DNA of 64,000 nucleotides. It comes from Candidatus Epulonipiscium fishelsonii (GTDB lineage Bacteria > Bacillota > Clostridia > Lachnospirales > Cellulosilyticaceae). The position numbers and the translations under genes are program-made. This document shows positions 19,436 through 27,720 of the stretch, one piece after another. Every line of letters starts with the position of its first letter. Positions within the stretch are counted from its first letter, which is position 1. The stretch is from positions 1 to 64,000 of the forward strand of contig LJDB01000057.1 in assembly GCA_001983455.1 (NCBI GenBank), written 5' to 3'. Under the pieces are notes generated by a model, which was given only the letters and a program-made list of their open reading frames with translations, did not search any database and had not been told where the DNA came from.

Positions 19436-19443
19436 TAATATCA

Positions 19444-20472
19444 TTATATAGTTGGGTCTACTATAATTTTAACATAGTTATCTGGATGATTGTGTAGTTC
19501 TTCTATAGCTGCATGAGTTTCATCAAGACCAATTACTTTAGAAATCAGTTTTTCGGCCTCAATTTTTCCACTACCTAAAATTTCTACTACTTTTCCAAGT
19601 TCCTCATGAGTATAGGTATAGGTTCCAATTATTTGTTTAGCTGAGCCAACAATATCTTGCATATCAACTTCAACTGTTTTTTGTGATAAACCTACCCAAA
19701 CTGCTTTTCCACCAAATTTAACACTTTTTATAGCTTGATTTGCAGTAACTTGAATTCCAACGGCTTCCAAGGCCACATCAACCATTTTATCATCAGTATA
19801 TTTTTTTATAATTTCAAGATAATCCTCATTTTTAGGATTAATTACATGGGTTGCACCCAAATCTTTTGCTACTTTTAAACGAGGGTCACTAAGGTCAGAA
19901 ACAATAATTGATCTAGGATTTTGTAATTTTACCATTTGTAAAATACATAGTCCAATTGTTCCCGCTCCAATAATCAATACATTTTTTCCTTCAAAAGTAT
20001 CTATTTTATTTGTAGCTCCATATGCTACAGCGTATGGTTCAGCTAGTGCACCAACGTTATAAGACATACCTTCAGGCATCTTAAAAAGTAACTTTTCTGG
20101 AACACAAAGATATTCAGCAAAAGCACCATCAACGTCCAAAACACCATAAAAACGTTTGTTTAGACATACATTTGTAAGTCCTTGCAAACAATACTCACAC
20201 TCTCCACAGAAGTTAATTGGTTGAACAACAACTGCATCACCAATTTTAGTATTTTTAACTGCATCACCCAGTCCAATAACTTCACCTGCAAATTCATGTC
20301 CCATAGTCATTGGAGCAATTCTTCTACCAGTTAGGCCTAAATAACCATGAACATCACTACCACAAATCCCACATGCACGTATTTTTAATAATACTTCATC
20401 ATCTTTTGGGATTGGGTTTTCAATTTCTTGAAGTTCCAAATTAGAGGGCCCTAGATATCTCACTGCTTTCAT
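19444..20472 (-). CDS. Zinc-dependent alcohol/polyol dehydrogenase
   Basis: A 342-residue medium-chain dehydrogenase. It has the catalytic zinc site (CGICGSDVHG, GHEFAGEV), the structural zinc cysteines (CGECEYCLQGLTNVC) and a Rossmann glycine motif (IGAGTIGLC) with an acidic residue (SDLSD) that favours NAD. It is close to the threonine, butanediol and polyol dehydrogenase group. In this cluster it probably oxidises a sugar alcohol or sugar acid hydroxyl. GGAGGG precedes the ATG. The exact substrate cannot be read. Confidence 0.85.
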   Translation of the reverse strand: MKAVRYLGPSNLELQEIENPIPKDDEVLLKIRACGICGSDVHGYLGLTGRRIAPMTMGHEFAGEVIGLGDAVKNTKIGDAVVVQPINFCGECEYCLQGLTNVCLNKRFYGVLDVDGAFAEYLCVPEKLLFKMPEGMSYNVGALAEPYAVAYGATNKIDTFEGKNVLIIGAGTIGLCILQMVKLQNPRSIIVSDLSDPRLKVAKDLGATHVINPKNEDYLEIIKKYTDDKMVDVALEAVGIQVTANQAIKSVKFGGKAVWVGLSQKTVEVDMQDIVGSAKQIIGTYTYTHEELGKVVEILGSGKIEAEKLISKVIGLDETHAAIEELHNHPDNYVKIIVDPTI

Positions 20473-20486
20473 TACAAACCCTCCAA

Positions 20487-21371
20487 TTATTGTTTTCTAA
20501 CTTTTGTGCCAGAAACTTTTTCATAATATTTTGCAATTGCACTATGGTCATCTTGTCCAAATCCATCTGCATGTAGTGTTTGAAGCATTTCCATTACTTG
20601 TGCAGTCATTGGAAGAGGTGATCCAAACTCATGTCCAGTTTCAAGTGCATTATTTAAATCTTTAATGTGTAAATCTATTTTAAAGCCAGGATTAAAGTTT
20701 CCTTCTGTAATCATTGGGATTTTTGCATTCATTACTGTTGAGCCAGCAAGACCACCTTTAATTGCGTCAAACACTTTAATAGGGTCAACTCCTGCTTTTG
20801 TACTTAAAGTAAATGCTTCAGAAACAGCAGCAATATTTAATGCTACAATTACTTGGTTTGCTAATTTAACAGTGTTTCCAGCTCCACTGTCTCCACAGTA
20901 AACAACACTTGCACCCATAAGTTTTAAAGTATCATATACTTTATCAAAAACAGCTTTGTCTCCACCAACCATAACAGCTAGTGTTCCATCAATTGCTTTT
21001 GGTTCTCCACCTGATACTGGTGCATCAAGCATTTTTACACCTTTTTTAGCACAAGCTTTTGCTAATTCTTGAGCTGCTGCTGGTGCAATTGAACTCATAT
21101 CAACAACAATAGTTCCTTCTTTTGCCCCATCAAGAATACCATTTTCTCCCATAACTACAGTTTTAACATGAGGTGAATTTGGTACCATAATAATTATCAA
21201 AGAGCATTGTTGAGCAACTTCTTTTGCTGAAGAGGCAACTTTTGCACCTTTTGCTAATAATTTTTCAACATTTTCTTTAACTACATCAAAAACCACAAGT
21301 TCTTTTCCAGCTTTTAATAAATTCTCAGCCATAGGTTTACCCATAATTCCAAGTCCAATAAATCCTATCAT
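20487..21371 (-). CDS. garR: Beta-hydroxyacid dehydrogenase (tartronate semialdehyde reductase-like)
   Basis: A 294-residue NAD(P)-dependent enzyme of the 3-hydroxyisobutyrate/GarR family. The cofactor loop GLGIMGKPMAENL, the substrate motif DAPVSGGEPKA and the catalytic Lys in GNTVKLANQ are all present. GarR reduces tartronate semialdehyde to glycerate. I start at ATG 21371, where GGAGGAG sits upstream; an earlier start at 21452 would overlap the transketolase gene without a ribosome site. The substrate in this cluster may differ from GarR's. Confidence 0.82.
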   Translation of the reverse strand: MIGFIGLGIMGKPMAENLLKAGKELVVFDVVKENVEKLLAKGAKVASSAKEVAQQCSLIIIMVPNSPHVKTVVMGENGILDGAKEGTIVVDMSSIAPAAAQELAKACAKKGVKMLDAPVSGGEPKAIDGTLAVMVGGDKAVFDKVYDTLKLMGASVVYCGDSGAGNTVKLANQVIVALNIAAVSEAFTLSTKAGVDPIKVFDAIKGGLAGSTVMNAKIPMITEGNFNPGFKIDLHIKDLNNALETGHEFGSPLPMTAQVMEMLQTLHADGFGQDDHSAIAKYYEKVSGTKVRKQ

Positions 21372-21420
21372 TTTTATATTCTCCTCCAAAATTATATTAA
21401 ATCTAATACTACATAATTTT

Positions 21421-22347
21421 TTACTGTGCCATTTTAGTAATTGCTTTAACAATGTTTTCTTTTGTTAATCCAAAATACTCTAATAACTCTGTATGATTAT
21501 GTGCACTACATCCAAATTTATCTTTTACGCCGACAAATTCAATTGGTTTGCATGATTTACATAAAGCTTCAGCAATCGCTCCACCAAGTCCACCAATAAC
21601 ACTGTGTTCTTCTACTGTAACAACTCCTTTACAATCTTTAACCATATCTGCAATTTTTTCTGAGTTCATTGGTTTAATAGTACTAATGTTAACAACTTTA
21701 ACATCTGCTTTTCCTTCAAGCTCTTTTACTGCTTCTAAGGCACGACTAACCATATATCCTGTAGCAAAAACCACTACTTCTTTACCTTCTTTTAAAACAG
21801 TAGGCTCGCCAATTACAAACTTTTTATTTGCATCCGTAGAGTTTTCGTAATCATTACGACCAAGTCTTAAATAGCAAGGACCCTCCATTTCTGCCATAGC
21901 TTTAACAGCTTGAACAGTTTCGTTTGCATCTGCTGGAGATATTACTGTCATATTTGGAATTGCTCGCATAAGTGCGATATCTTCAATTGCTTGATGAGTA
22001 GCTCCATCACCAAAGTCAGAAAGCCCTGAAGAAGACCCACAAAGTTTAACATTTAATTTTCCGATAGAAATTGTTTGGCGAATTTGGTCATATGCACGAC
22101 CAGCCATAAACACGGCAAATGTACCTGCAAAAGGAATTTTTCCAGTTTGTGCAAGTCCTGCAGCTATAGATACCATGTTTGCTTCTGCTATACCAACTTC
22201 AAAATGTCTTTCTGGATGTTCCGCTGCAAACATATTTCCCATTGTAGATGCACTTAAGTCCGCATCCAATACCACAATATTTTTGTTATCTTTGCCTAAT
22301 TCAACAAGTGTATTTCCATAGGCAATTCTTTGATTTGTATAACTCAT
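21421..22347 (-). CDS. Transketolase, C-terminal subunit
   Basis: A 308-residue pyrimidine-binding half of a split transketolase (Pyr plus C-terminal domains). The catalytic Glu region (FEVGIAEANMVSIAAGLA) that activates thiamine diphosphate is clear, as is the C-terminal TVEEHSVIGGLGGA. It works with the N-terminal subunit encoded 20 bp upstream. Together they move two-carbon units between ketoses and aldoses. A cluster-specific transketolase suggests a ketose intermediate in this pathway, besides the DgoD route. GGAGGG precedes the ATG. Confidence 0.92.
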   Translation of the reverse strand: MSYTNQRIAYGNTLVELGKDNKNIVVLDADLSASTMGNMFAAEHPERHFEVGIAEANMVSIAAGLAQTGKIPFAGTFAVFMAGRAYDQIRQTISIGKLNVKLCGSSSGLSDFGDGATHQAIEDIALMRAIPNMTVISPADANETVQAVKAMAEMEGPCYLRLGRNDYENSTDANKKFVIGEPTVLKEGKEVVVFATGYMVSRALEAVKELEGKADVKVVNISTIKPMNSEKIADMVKDCKGVVTVEEHSVIGGLGGAIAEALCKSCKPIEFVGVKDKFGCSAHNHTELLEYFGLTKENIVKAITKMAQ

Positions 22348-22367
22348 TTTCCATACCCTCCATTATA

Positions 22368-23192
22368 TTATGACAATTCTTTTATAGCTTGTGCATATGT
22401 TTGTTCATTTAACATTCCATTGTGGAAACTAACTACATTTTCCATAAAGCTAATGCCTTTACCTTTAATAGTATTTGCTATAATTACTGTTGGTTTATCT
22501 TTAACTTCATCTGCTTTATCTAGTGCAGTTAATATTTCTTCCATGTTATGTCCATCAATTTCAATTACGTTCCAATCAAAGCTTTTCCATTTCGCAACAA
22601 TATCACCAGGATTCATTTTATCAACAAGTTTTCCAGTTGCTTGCATTTTGTTATGGTCAACAATTGCTACCAAATTATCTGATTTAAAATTACTTGCGGC
22701 CATTGCTGCTTCCCAAATTTGCCCCTCGTTAAGCTCTCCGTCTCCAACTAAAACATAAACTTTACTTTTGATATCATCTAATTTTAATCCTAGAGCCATC
22801 CCTAGTCCAATTGAAAGTCCTTGTCCTAATGAACCAGTTCCTGCTTCAATCCCTGGTGTTTTTATAAAATCAGGATGTCCTTGTAAATGAAAACCTAGGT
22901 CTTTAGTTTTTTTCAAATCTTCCACTGGAAAAAAGCCTGCGTCTGCAAGTGCGGAATATTGTAAAATTCCAACATGACCTTTACTTAAAAGAAATCTATC
23001 TCTATCCACTAGTTTTGGATTTTTTGGATCATATTTCATTTTATAAAAATATAATGCCGTTACAATATCTGCAGATGAATTAGATCCACCCATATGCCCA
23101 GCCATTCCAACTCCTACACTTTCAATAACGTATCTTCTTAATTTCTTAGCTTTAACATTTAGTTCGTCAATTAATTCTTTACTATATTTCAC
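22368..23192 (-). CDS. Transketolase, N-terminal subunit
   Basis: A 274-residue thiamine diphosphate-binding half. The ThDP motif GDGELNEGQIWEAAM with the Mg2+ ligand and downstream NKMQATG, plus the N-terminal GHMGGSNSSAD and SKGHVG histidine motifs, are all present. The start is GTG with GGAGG nine bases upstream. It heads a transcription unit from its own promoter at 23267-23295 and is followed at once by the C-terminal subunit gene. Confidence 0.92.
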   Translation of the reverse strand: MKYSKELIDELNVKAKKLRRYVIESVGVGMAGHMGGSNSSADIVTALYFYKMKYDPKNPKLVDRDRFLLSKGHVGILQYSALADAGFFPVEDLKKTKDLGFHLQGHPDFIKTPGIEAGTGSLGQGLSIGLGMALGLKLDDIKSKVYVLVGDGELNEGQIWEAAMAASNFKSDNLVAIVDHNKMQATGKLVDKMNPGDIVAKWKSFDWNVIEIDGHNMEEILTALDKADEVKDKPTVIIANTIKGKGISFMENVVSFHNGMLNEQTYAQAIKELS

Positions 23193-23266
23193 TATTTAAT
23201 GCCTCCTTATTATAAATTACAAATTGTAAAGTTTATCGTTGTTAGCTATATTACAATTTTGACTAT

Positions 23267-23295
23267 AGAATACTTTATTTTACAAAAATAGTCAA
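23267..23295 (-). promoter_or_regulatory. Promoter P1 for the transketolase unit
   Basis: On the minus strand TTGACT (23290-23295) is 17 bp from TATTCT (23267-23272). The element is nearly identical to those upstream of the SDR (24277) and GntP (25915) genes, suggesting shared control. Confidence 0.7.
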
Positions 23296-23314
23296 TATTT
23301 TTTTAGAATTTAAA

Positions 23315-24118
23315 TCATTGACTTAAATCCCATGGTTGCCCTCCAGCAAGACATCCACCATCTATATGAACCATTTGCCCTGACATATATATTGAAGCAT
23401 CAGAAGCCAACATAACGGCACAACCAACAACTTCTTCTGGAGTTCCTGGTCTCCCCATAGCTATTCTTTCTTTAAGGTAAACAGAACGAGTAGGATGTTC
23501 CCAAGTAGGTGTTGTAAGAGCTGTTTGAATATGTCCTGGTGCAATTGCATTGCATCTTATACCGTATTTTGCCCATTCAACTGCTATTGAACGTGTGAAT
23601 GCTGTAACAGCACTTTTGGTCGCTCCATAAACAGAACATCCTCCCAACATTCCAACAGAATTATGAGATGCAATGTTTATAACATTTCCTTTCCCTTCTT
23701 TTTTCATATGTTCTCCTACAGACTGTGATAAAAAATAAAGTCCTTTAAGATTTATATTCATTATGCGGTCATACGTACTTTCTTTAACATCTAGTATTTC
23801 ATCTCGTTGATTAATGCCAGCACCGTTGACAAGAACATCTATACGTCCGTATTTTTTTATTATTTGGTCTACACATTCATTGATGGAATCCAGAGAACTC
23901 ATATCCATTTTACATCCCCATGCAAGACCACCTTCACATTTAATTTCTTCCACTACTTTTCCTAGTGCGTCTTCTGCAATATCACATAAAACTATATTGC
24001 CCCCAGCCATAGCCATACCTTTAGCCATAACAGAACATATTCCTCCAGCCCCTCCAGTAATAACTATTATTTTACCTTCCAGAGAAAACATCTTTTCAAG
24101 ATTTGTTGCAATATTCAT
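23315..24118 (-). CDS. SDR family oxidoreductase (gluconate 5-dehydrogenase/KduD-like)
   Basis: A 267-residue classical short-chain dehydrogenase. Seen are the cofactor motif TGGAGGICSVMA, NGAG, the catalytic Ser and YGATK (Tyr-x-x-x-Lys), and the C-terminal GGCLAGG. It is closest to gluconate 5-dehydrogenase and 2-deoxy-gluconate 3-dehydrogenase types, which interconvert keto and hydroxy sugar acids. It is transcribed from its own promoter at 24277-24305. GGAGGT precedes the ATG. A decayed copy of its 3' end lies upstream (24238-24378). Confidence 0.87.
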   Translation of the reverse strand: MNIATNLEKMFSLEGKIIVITGGAGGICSVMAKGMAMAGGNIVLCDIAEDALGKVVEEIKCEGGLAWGCKMDMSSLDSINECVDQIIKKYGRIDVLVNGAGINQRDEILDVKESTYDRIMNINLKGLYFLSQSVGEHMKKEGKGNVINIASHNSVGMLGGCSVYGATKSAVTAFTRSIAVEWAKYGIRCNAIAPGHIQTALTTPTWEHPTRSVYLKERIAMGRPGTPEEVVGCAVMLASDASIYMSGQMVHIDGGCLAGGQPWDLSQ

Positions 24119-24237
24119 CTAGTACCTCCATAAGTTAATTCTAGTTTATTTCATGATTAATTGTAAATTTGTTTTTATAAGGTTTAAGCCACAAATCACT
24201 ACCCTTTTTTAAGAGCTGTGGTGTTGTGGCATTTAAC

Positions 24238-24378
24238 TTTATAAGCTGTTGTTAGCTGTATTATAATTTTGAATATAGAATACTTGATTTTATAAAAATA
24301 GTCAATATTTTTTTAAATTTTAAACCAACAGCCTAAATATGATTGTTCCCCAGCAAGACACTAGTCATTTATATGTAT
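24238..24378 (-). pseudogene. Relic of an SDR gene end and its downstream promoter
   Basis: This stretch aligns, at an offset of about 1010 bp, with 23228-23368, which covers the promoter of the transketolase unit and the last codons of the SDR gene. Shared blocks include GTTGTTAGCT, TATAGAATACTT, AGTCAATATTTTTTT and CCAGCAAGACA. The coding portion no longer reads through. It indicates a former tandem SDR-like gene or duplicated segment here, mostly deleted. The promoter part was kept and now drives the intact SDR gene. Confidence 0.7.
24277..24305 (-). promoter_or_regulatory. Promoter P2 for the SDR gene
   Basis: Minus strand TTGACT (24300-24305), 17-bp spacer, TATTCT (24277-24282). It is a copy of P1 carried in the duplicated relic. 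Confidence 0.65.
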
Positions 24379-24382
24379 TATT

Positions 24383-24407
24383 AAAGGGACCGTTAAACGA
24401 TCCCTTT
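24383..24407 (-). terminator. Intrinsic terminator of the gntP-type gene
   Basis: AAAGGGATCGTT pairs with AACGGTCCCTTT on the minus strand, just after the permease stop codon. Confidence 0.75.
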
Positions 24408-24429
24408 TAATATGCAAGTTAAATATTTA

Positions 24430-25860
24430 CTAAATTATACCTGTTGTTGCTAAAATAAATATAAGTACAAAGCTTGTTAAACCTGCTGCAATGTCAGGTA
24501 ACGTAATATATTTTAGTCCTTGTTTAAAGTTTAGGTTGAAAAACTTAGATGTAACCCAAAAACCAGAGTTATTTACTTGGTTACACATTAAAGTTCCTGC
24601 TCCAATCGCTAAAACAGTTGATACTGGAGCTAAGCCTAAAGTTAACATCATTGGACCAACAACTGCTGCTGCTGTCATTCCTGCTGTTGTCATTGAACCA
24701 ACTGCTGCAACCATAATAGCACTTACTAGGAAAGGTATTAAAAGTCCTGGTACTCCTGAATCAGATATTAGTGCACTAAGTTGAGAAATTGCTGGTACTG
24801 ATTGAATTACTTTTGCAAAACTACCACCCATACCAGTAATTAAAAGAGCTTCTAATGCAACGTTTAATCCACGATTTATCCAACTACTGAAAATAATTTC
24901 ATTGAAATTTTCAGGATCATTTCCTGTTGAATCTGCATTGCTTTTTCTTACAGAGTTTTTATGAGAATAAGCTAACCACATTGTATAAATTACTCCAAGA
25001 CTTAAAGCAACAATTTTGTCACCAAAAATGTTTGTTACAACACGTAGTGGAGAATCTGGAGATATAATCATATTAATAAAAGAACTACCTGCTATTAAAA
25101 TTACTGGAATTGTAATAGTCATAAATGAAGCTAGTGTAGCTGGAAGATTATCTTCTTTTATTAATATATCCTCAACATTATTAGAACTAGTTTCTTCTAT
25201 CTCTGCTACAATTTCAGGAATTGCTTCAATAAATTCATGATCAGTCCATTTTCTTAATATAATCCATACTATAAAGAAAGCGATTATAGATATAATTATT
25301 CCCCAACCTATTACTAGCCCTAAATCTGCTCCTAATAAAATAGCGACTGCTAAAATACCAGGTGTTGGTGGAACCATAGCATGTGTTAAATTTAATCCCA
25401 TTTGAGTAAATGCTGCCATTTTTCCCATAGAAATACGTTTACGTTTTGAAAGTACGTTTGCAATATTAGAAGTTAATATTGTTGTTATATCTCCAAAAAC
25501 TGGTATAGATACAACATATGCGGTTAAAGAAGGTGCCAGTTCCAAATTTTTCCCATTAAATAACTTTATGAAATAGTTTGCTATAGATTTTGCAGCACCT
25601 GTATCTTGTACCCCCATAGCTAAAATGGCCCCTAGCATAATTGGTATACCCATTCCTTGTAAAGTACTACCAAATCCAGCTGTGATAAGTGCAATTACTT
25701 CTAAAAATGCAAATCCTGGTTCAAATATCCCTATAAAAAGTCCCATAAACAATGACACTATAAATAGAGAACATACTGGATGTAATTTTACTCTTGTTAT
25801 AAGAAGCATTAACATCAGTATGGAAATTGCTAAAACTATTAAAAACATAACTGCTGACAT
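24430..25860 (-). CDS. GntP family sugar-acid:H+ symporter
   Basis: A 476-residue polytopic membrane protein with about 12 helices. The arrangement around residues 70-110 (GFGSTLQGMGIPIMLG and DTGAAKSIA), the HAMVPPTPG motif, and the C-terminal NQVNNSGFWVTSKFF are hallmarks of gluconate/GntP permeases. It should import gluconate, galactonate or a related hexonate for the downstream catabolic genes. It has its own promoter and leader dyad upstream. The ribosome site is GGGGGG. Substrate is inferred from dgoD. Confidence 0.88.
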   Translation of the reverse strand: MSAVMFLIVLAISILMLMLLITRVKLHPVCSLFIVSLFMGLFIGIFEPGFAFLEVIALITAGFGSTLQGMGIPIMLGAILAMGVQDTGAAKSIANYFIKLFNGKNLELAPSLTAYVVSIPVFGDITTILTSNIANVLSKRKRISMGKMAAFTQMGLNLTHAMVPPTPGILAVAILLGADLGLVIGWGIIISIIAFFIVWIILRKWTDHEFIEAIPEIVAEIEETSSNNVEDILIKEDNLPATLASFMTITIPVILIAGSSFINMIISPDSPLRVVTNIFGDKIVALSLGVIYTMWLAYSHKNSVRKSNADSTGNDPENFNEIIFSSWINRGLNVALEALLITGMGGSFAKVIQSVPAISQLSALISDSGVPGLLIPFLVSAIMVAAVGSMTTAGMTAAAVVGPMMLTLGLAPVSTVLAIGAGTLMCNQVNNSGFWVTSKFFNLNFKQGLKYITLPDIAAGLTSFVLIFILATTGII

Positions 25861-25892
25861 AATATTTTCCCCCCAAAAAATATTTATTTTTA

Positions 25893-25957
25893 GTTGTAAT
25901 ACAACTCTAAATAAAGAATACTTGACTTTGTGAACGTAGTCAATATTCTTTATTTAT
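25893..25957 (-). promoter_or_regulatory. Promoter P3 of gntP-type gene with two dyads
   Basis: TTGACT (25938-25943) and TATTCT (25915-25920) are 17 bp apart. Here the promoter sits in a large inverted repeat in which AAATAAAGAATA and TATTCTTTATTT mark the two ends (about 25909-25957). Downstream of the -10, the dyad GTTGTA-A-TACAAC (25893-25905) looks like an operator of the GntR type. Confidence 0.65.
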
Positions 25958-25959
25958 AT

Positions 25960-26216
25960 AATTTTATTTTTGTTTAAATTATATATACAAGTTATAAAAC
26001 ATGTACATTTTAACTTAAAGTATATTTTATCAAACTTTAAATTGTTACAAATTTTAAAAAATATTTTTTGTATTTTTTTGATAACTAATGAAATATAAAA
26101 TATATATGTTTTTTCTTTATGTATTTACAACTATATACTATTATCTAATCCAATTTATCTAGCTGATTAAATTACACTATGATACTAGATGTAATACAAT
26201 AAAATTACATCTCAAA
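25960..26216. other. AT-rich intergenic region with one dyad
   Basis: No gene is seen here. The inverted repeat AGATGTAAT (26188-26196) and ATTACATCT (26204-26212) lies just before the duplicated Rpn unit and is the only structure I can point to. Confidence 0.45.
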
Positions 26217-26369
26217 AACTATAGTATTTATTTTACATTTCCAGTAAAATATAAAATAACAAAAGAAAAATAATTCAGCAACTACTATGTTTGTCTAATT
26301 TCTTTATTGTGTTTAGGGACCCCTGTATATTTCTACTTTATGTATTACTAACGAAAAAAGGAGTTGTAT

Positions 26370-27443
26370 ATGAAATATGAACATATCATTAAAACTGACA
26401 TAGACTTTACCGAAGATATACGCTTTAAATTGTTGTGCTTACACACCGTCCAAAACATAGATGGTATAGATTATAACCCTATCCCTGTAGTAAAAGATAT
26501 CATAAATGTATTTGGTTCTATACTTCCCAGAAAAATTAAAATATCCTCTGATGATGTAGTAAAACCTAAATTGTTACCTTATTCTACTATCAAAAAAATA
26601 AGAGCTATTCAGCACGATAAAAATAATACTATTGCACAAATAATAAATAAAACTCAAGAAATACTTTCCGATTATAGAGTGTATACTTTTAAAAAAGAAT
26701 CTACCGAAAAAAAATGGGTGAATTCTACAACACTAGAAATGCAAAACAAAGCAGATAAGTATTTAATATTTAGGGTAGGAAAAGGATTGATAGCTGGTGC
26801 CAATGAACTAGCATATGATTCCTCAAATCATAAAGAAACTGGAATAGCTTCTGCTATGTGGTTGCTACCAAGAAAACAAGTTCCCCAGTTTAAGGATGAT
26901 GTAGTAGTTGAAGTTGTTACAACAGCATTTGGTGTACAAAGTAGAGCCTGTTTAAAAATACCTGAGATAGGGCATTCCTATTTAATAAATATATCTCATC
27001 CAAAATTACGAGAAAGCACTAGATATACATCTAATACAAGATTACAACTTTGGCTTAACTTTTTACTAAAAGGAGAACTAGATTTATCAGATGAAGTTTT
27101 TAAGGAAGTATATAAACTATGTCAATATTTAAAAGTCAATAAGGAGGTAAACGAAGTGGTATCATTAAATTTAGATTATGCAAGTCTTTTAACAAGAAGT
27201 GATCGAGAAGAAGGTCTTCTTGAAGGTATAAAAAAAGGTAGAGAAGAAGGTATTCTTGAAGGTATCGAAAGGGGTATAGAAGAAGGTATCGAAAAAGGTA
27301 TCGAAAAAGGCATCGAAAAAGGCATCGAAAAAGGTATTCTTAAAGGACAAATACTAGCCTATTTGGACATGAATGTCCCCTTAAATAAAATAGCTGAAAA
27401 ATTTAATATGAGTGTCGAAGAAATACAGCAATTTATTTGCTAG
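26370..27443 (+). CDS. PD-(D/E)XK nuclease family (Rpn-like) protein, copy A
   Basis: A 357-residue protein. I assign it to the Rpn/PD-(D/E)XK 'transposase-like' group from the N-terminal helix with an FK pair (TEDIRFKLLC), a TTLEMQNK strand that fits the E-x-Q part of the nuclease core, and the C-terminal tail of EGIEKG-type repeats followed by a short MNVPLNKIAEKF helix. This is a moderate call, since overall similarity is low. The tail has one unit more than copy B. AAAGGAG and ATG 26370 fix the start. Rpn proteins are DNA nucleases that promote RecA-independent recombination, and recent work links some to phage defence. Confidence 0.65.
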   Translation: MKYEHIIKTDIDFTEDIRFKLLCLHTVQNIDGIDYNPIPVVKDIINVFGSILPRKIKISSDDVVKPKLLPYSTIKKIRAIQHDKNNTIAQIINKTQEILSDYRVYTFKKESTEKKWVNSTTLEMQNKADKYLIFRVGKGLIAGANELAYDSSNHKETGIASAMWLLPRKQVPQFKDDVVVEVVTTAFGVQSRACLKIPEIGHSYLINISHPKLRESTRYTSNTRLQLWLNFLLKGELDLSDEVFKEVYKLCQYLKVNKEVNEVVSLNLDYASLLTRSDREEGLLEGIKKGREEGILEGIERGIEEGIEKGIEKGIEKGIEKGILKGQILAYLDMNVPLNKIAEKFNMSVEEIQQFIC

Positions 27444-27470
27444 TCTTTTCACTACTATAAAATACAAATT

Positions 27471-27503
27471 AAAAAGCCCTGAGTATTATTTTTTGGGCTT
27501 TTT
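27471..27503 (+). terminator. Terminator of Rpn copy A
   Basis: AAAAAGCCC pairs with GGGCTTTTT across a 15-base loop. Confidence 0.7.
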
Positions 27504-27720
27504 ACATGCCTCTCAACTCTCTTTCATTATCAGGTCCCTCTTTCGTCATATTAAAAATTATATGGCAACTATAGTATTTCTTTTACATTTCCAGTAAACT
27601 ATATACTAACAAAAGAAAAATAATTCAGCAGCTACTATGTTTGTCTAATTTCTTTATTGTGTTTAGGGACCCCTGTATATTTCTACTTTATGTATTACTA
27701 ACGAAAAAAAGGAGTTGTAT

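Larger units (their letters stand above)
26217..27550. repeat. Tandem duplication, unit A
   Basis: The unit includes a ~150-bp leader, an Rpn-like nuclease gene and its terminator. It recurs as unit B at 27567-28889 with an offset of 1350-1351 bp. From about 26285 to 27288 I see no substitution between the copies, and only one extra A before the start codon. The leader start, the 3' coding end and the downstream flank are clearly diverged. Confidence 0.9.

Noticed and set aside
18228-25860. Sulfoquinovose transketolase pathway
   Set aside because: Split transketolase and a GarR-like reductase recalled that pathway, but the isomerase and sulfoquinovosidase are absent and the dehydratase is a clear DgoD.
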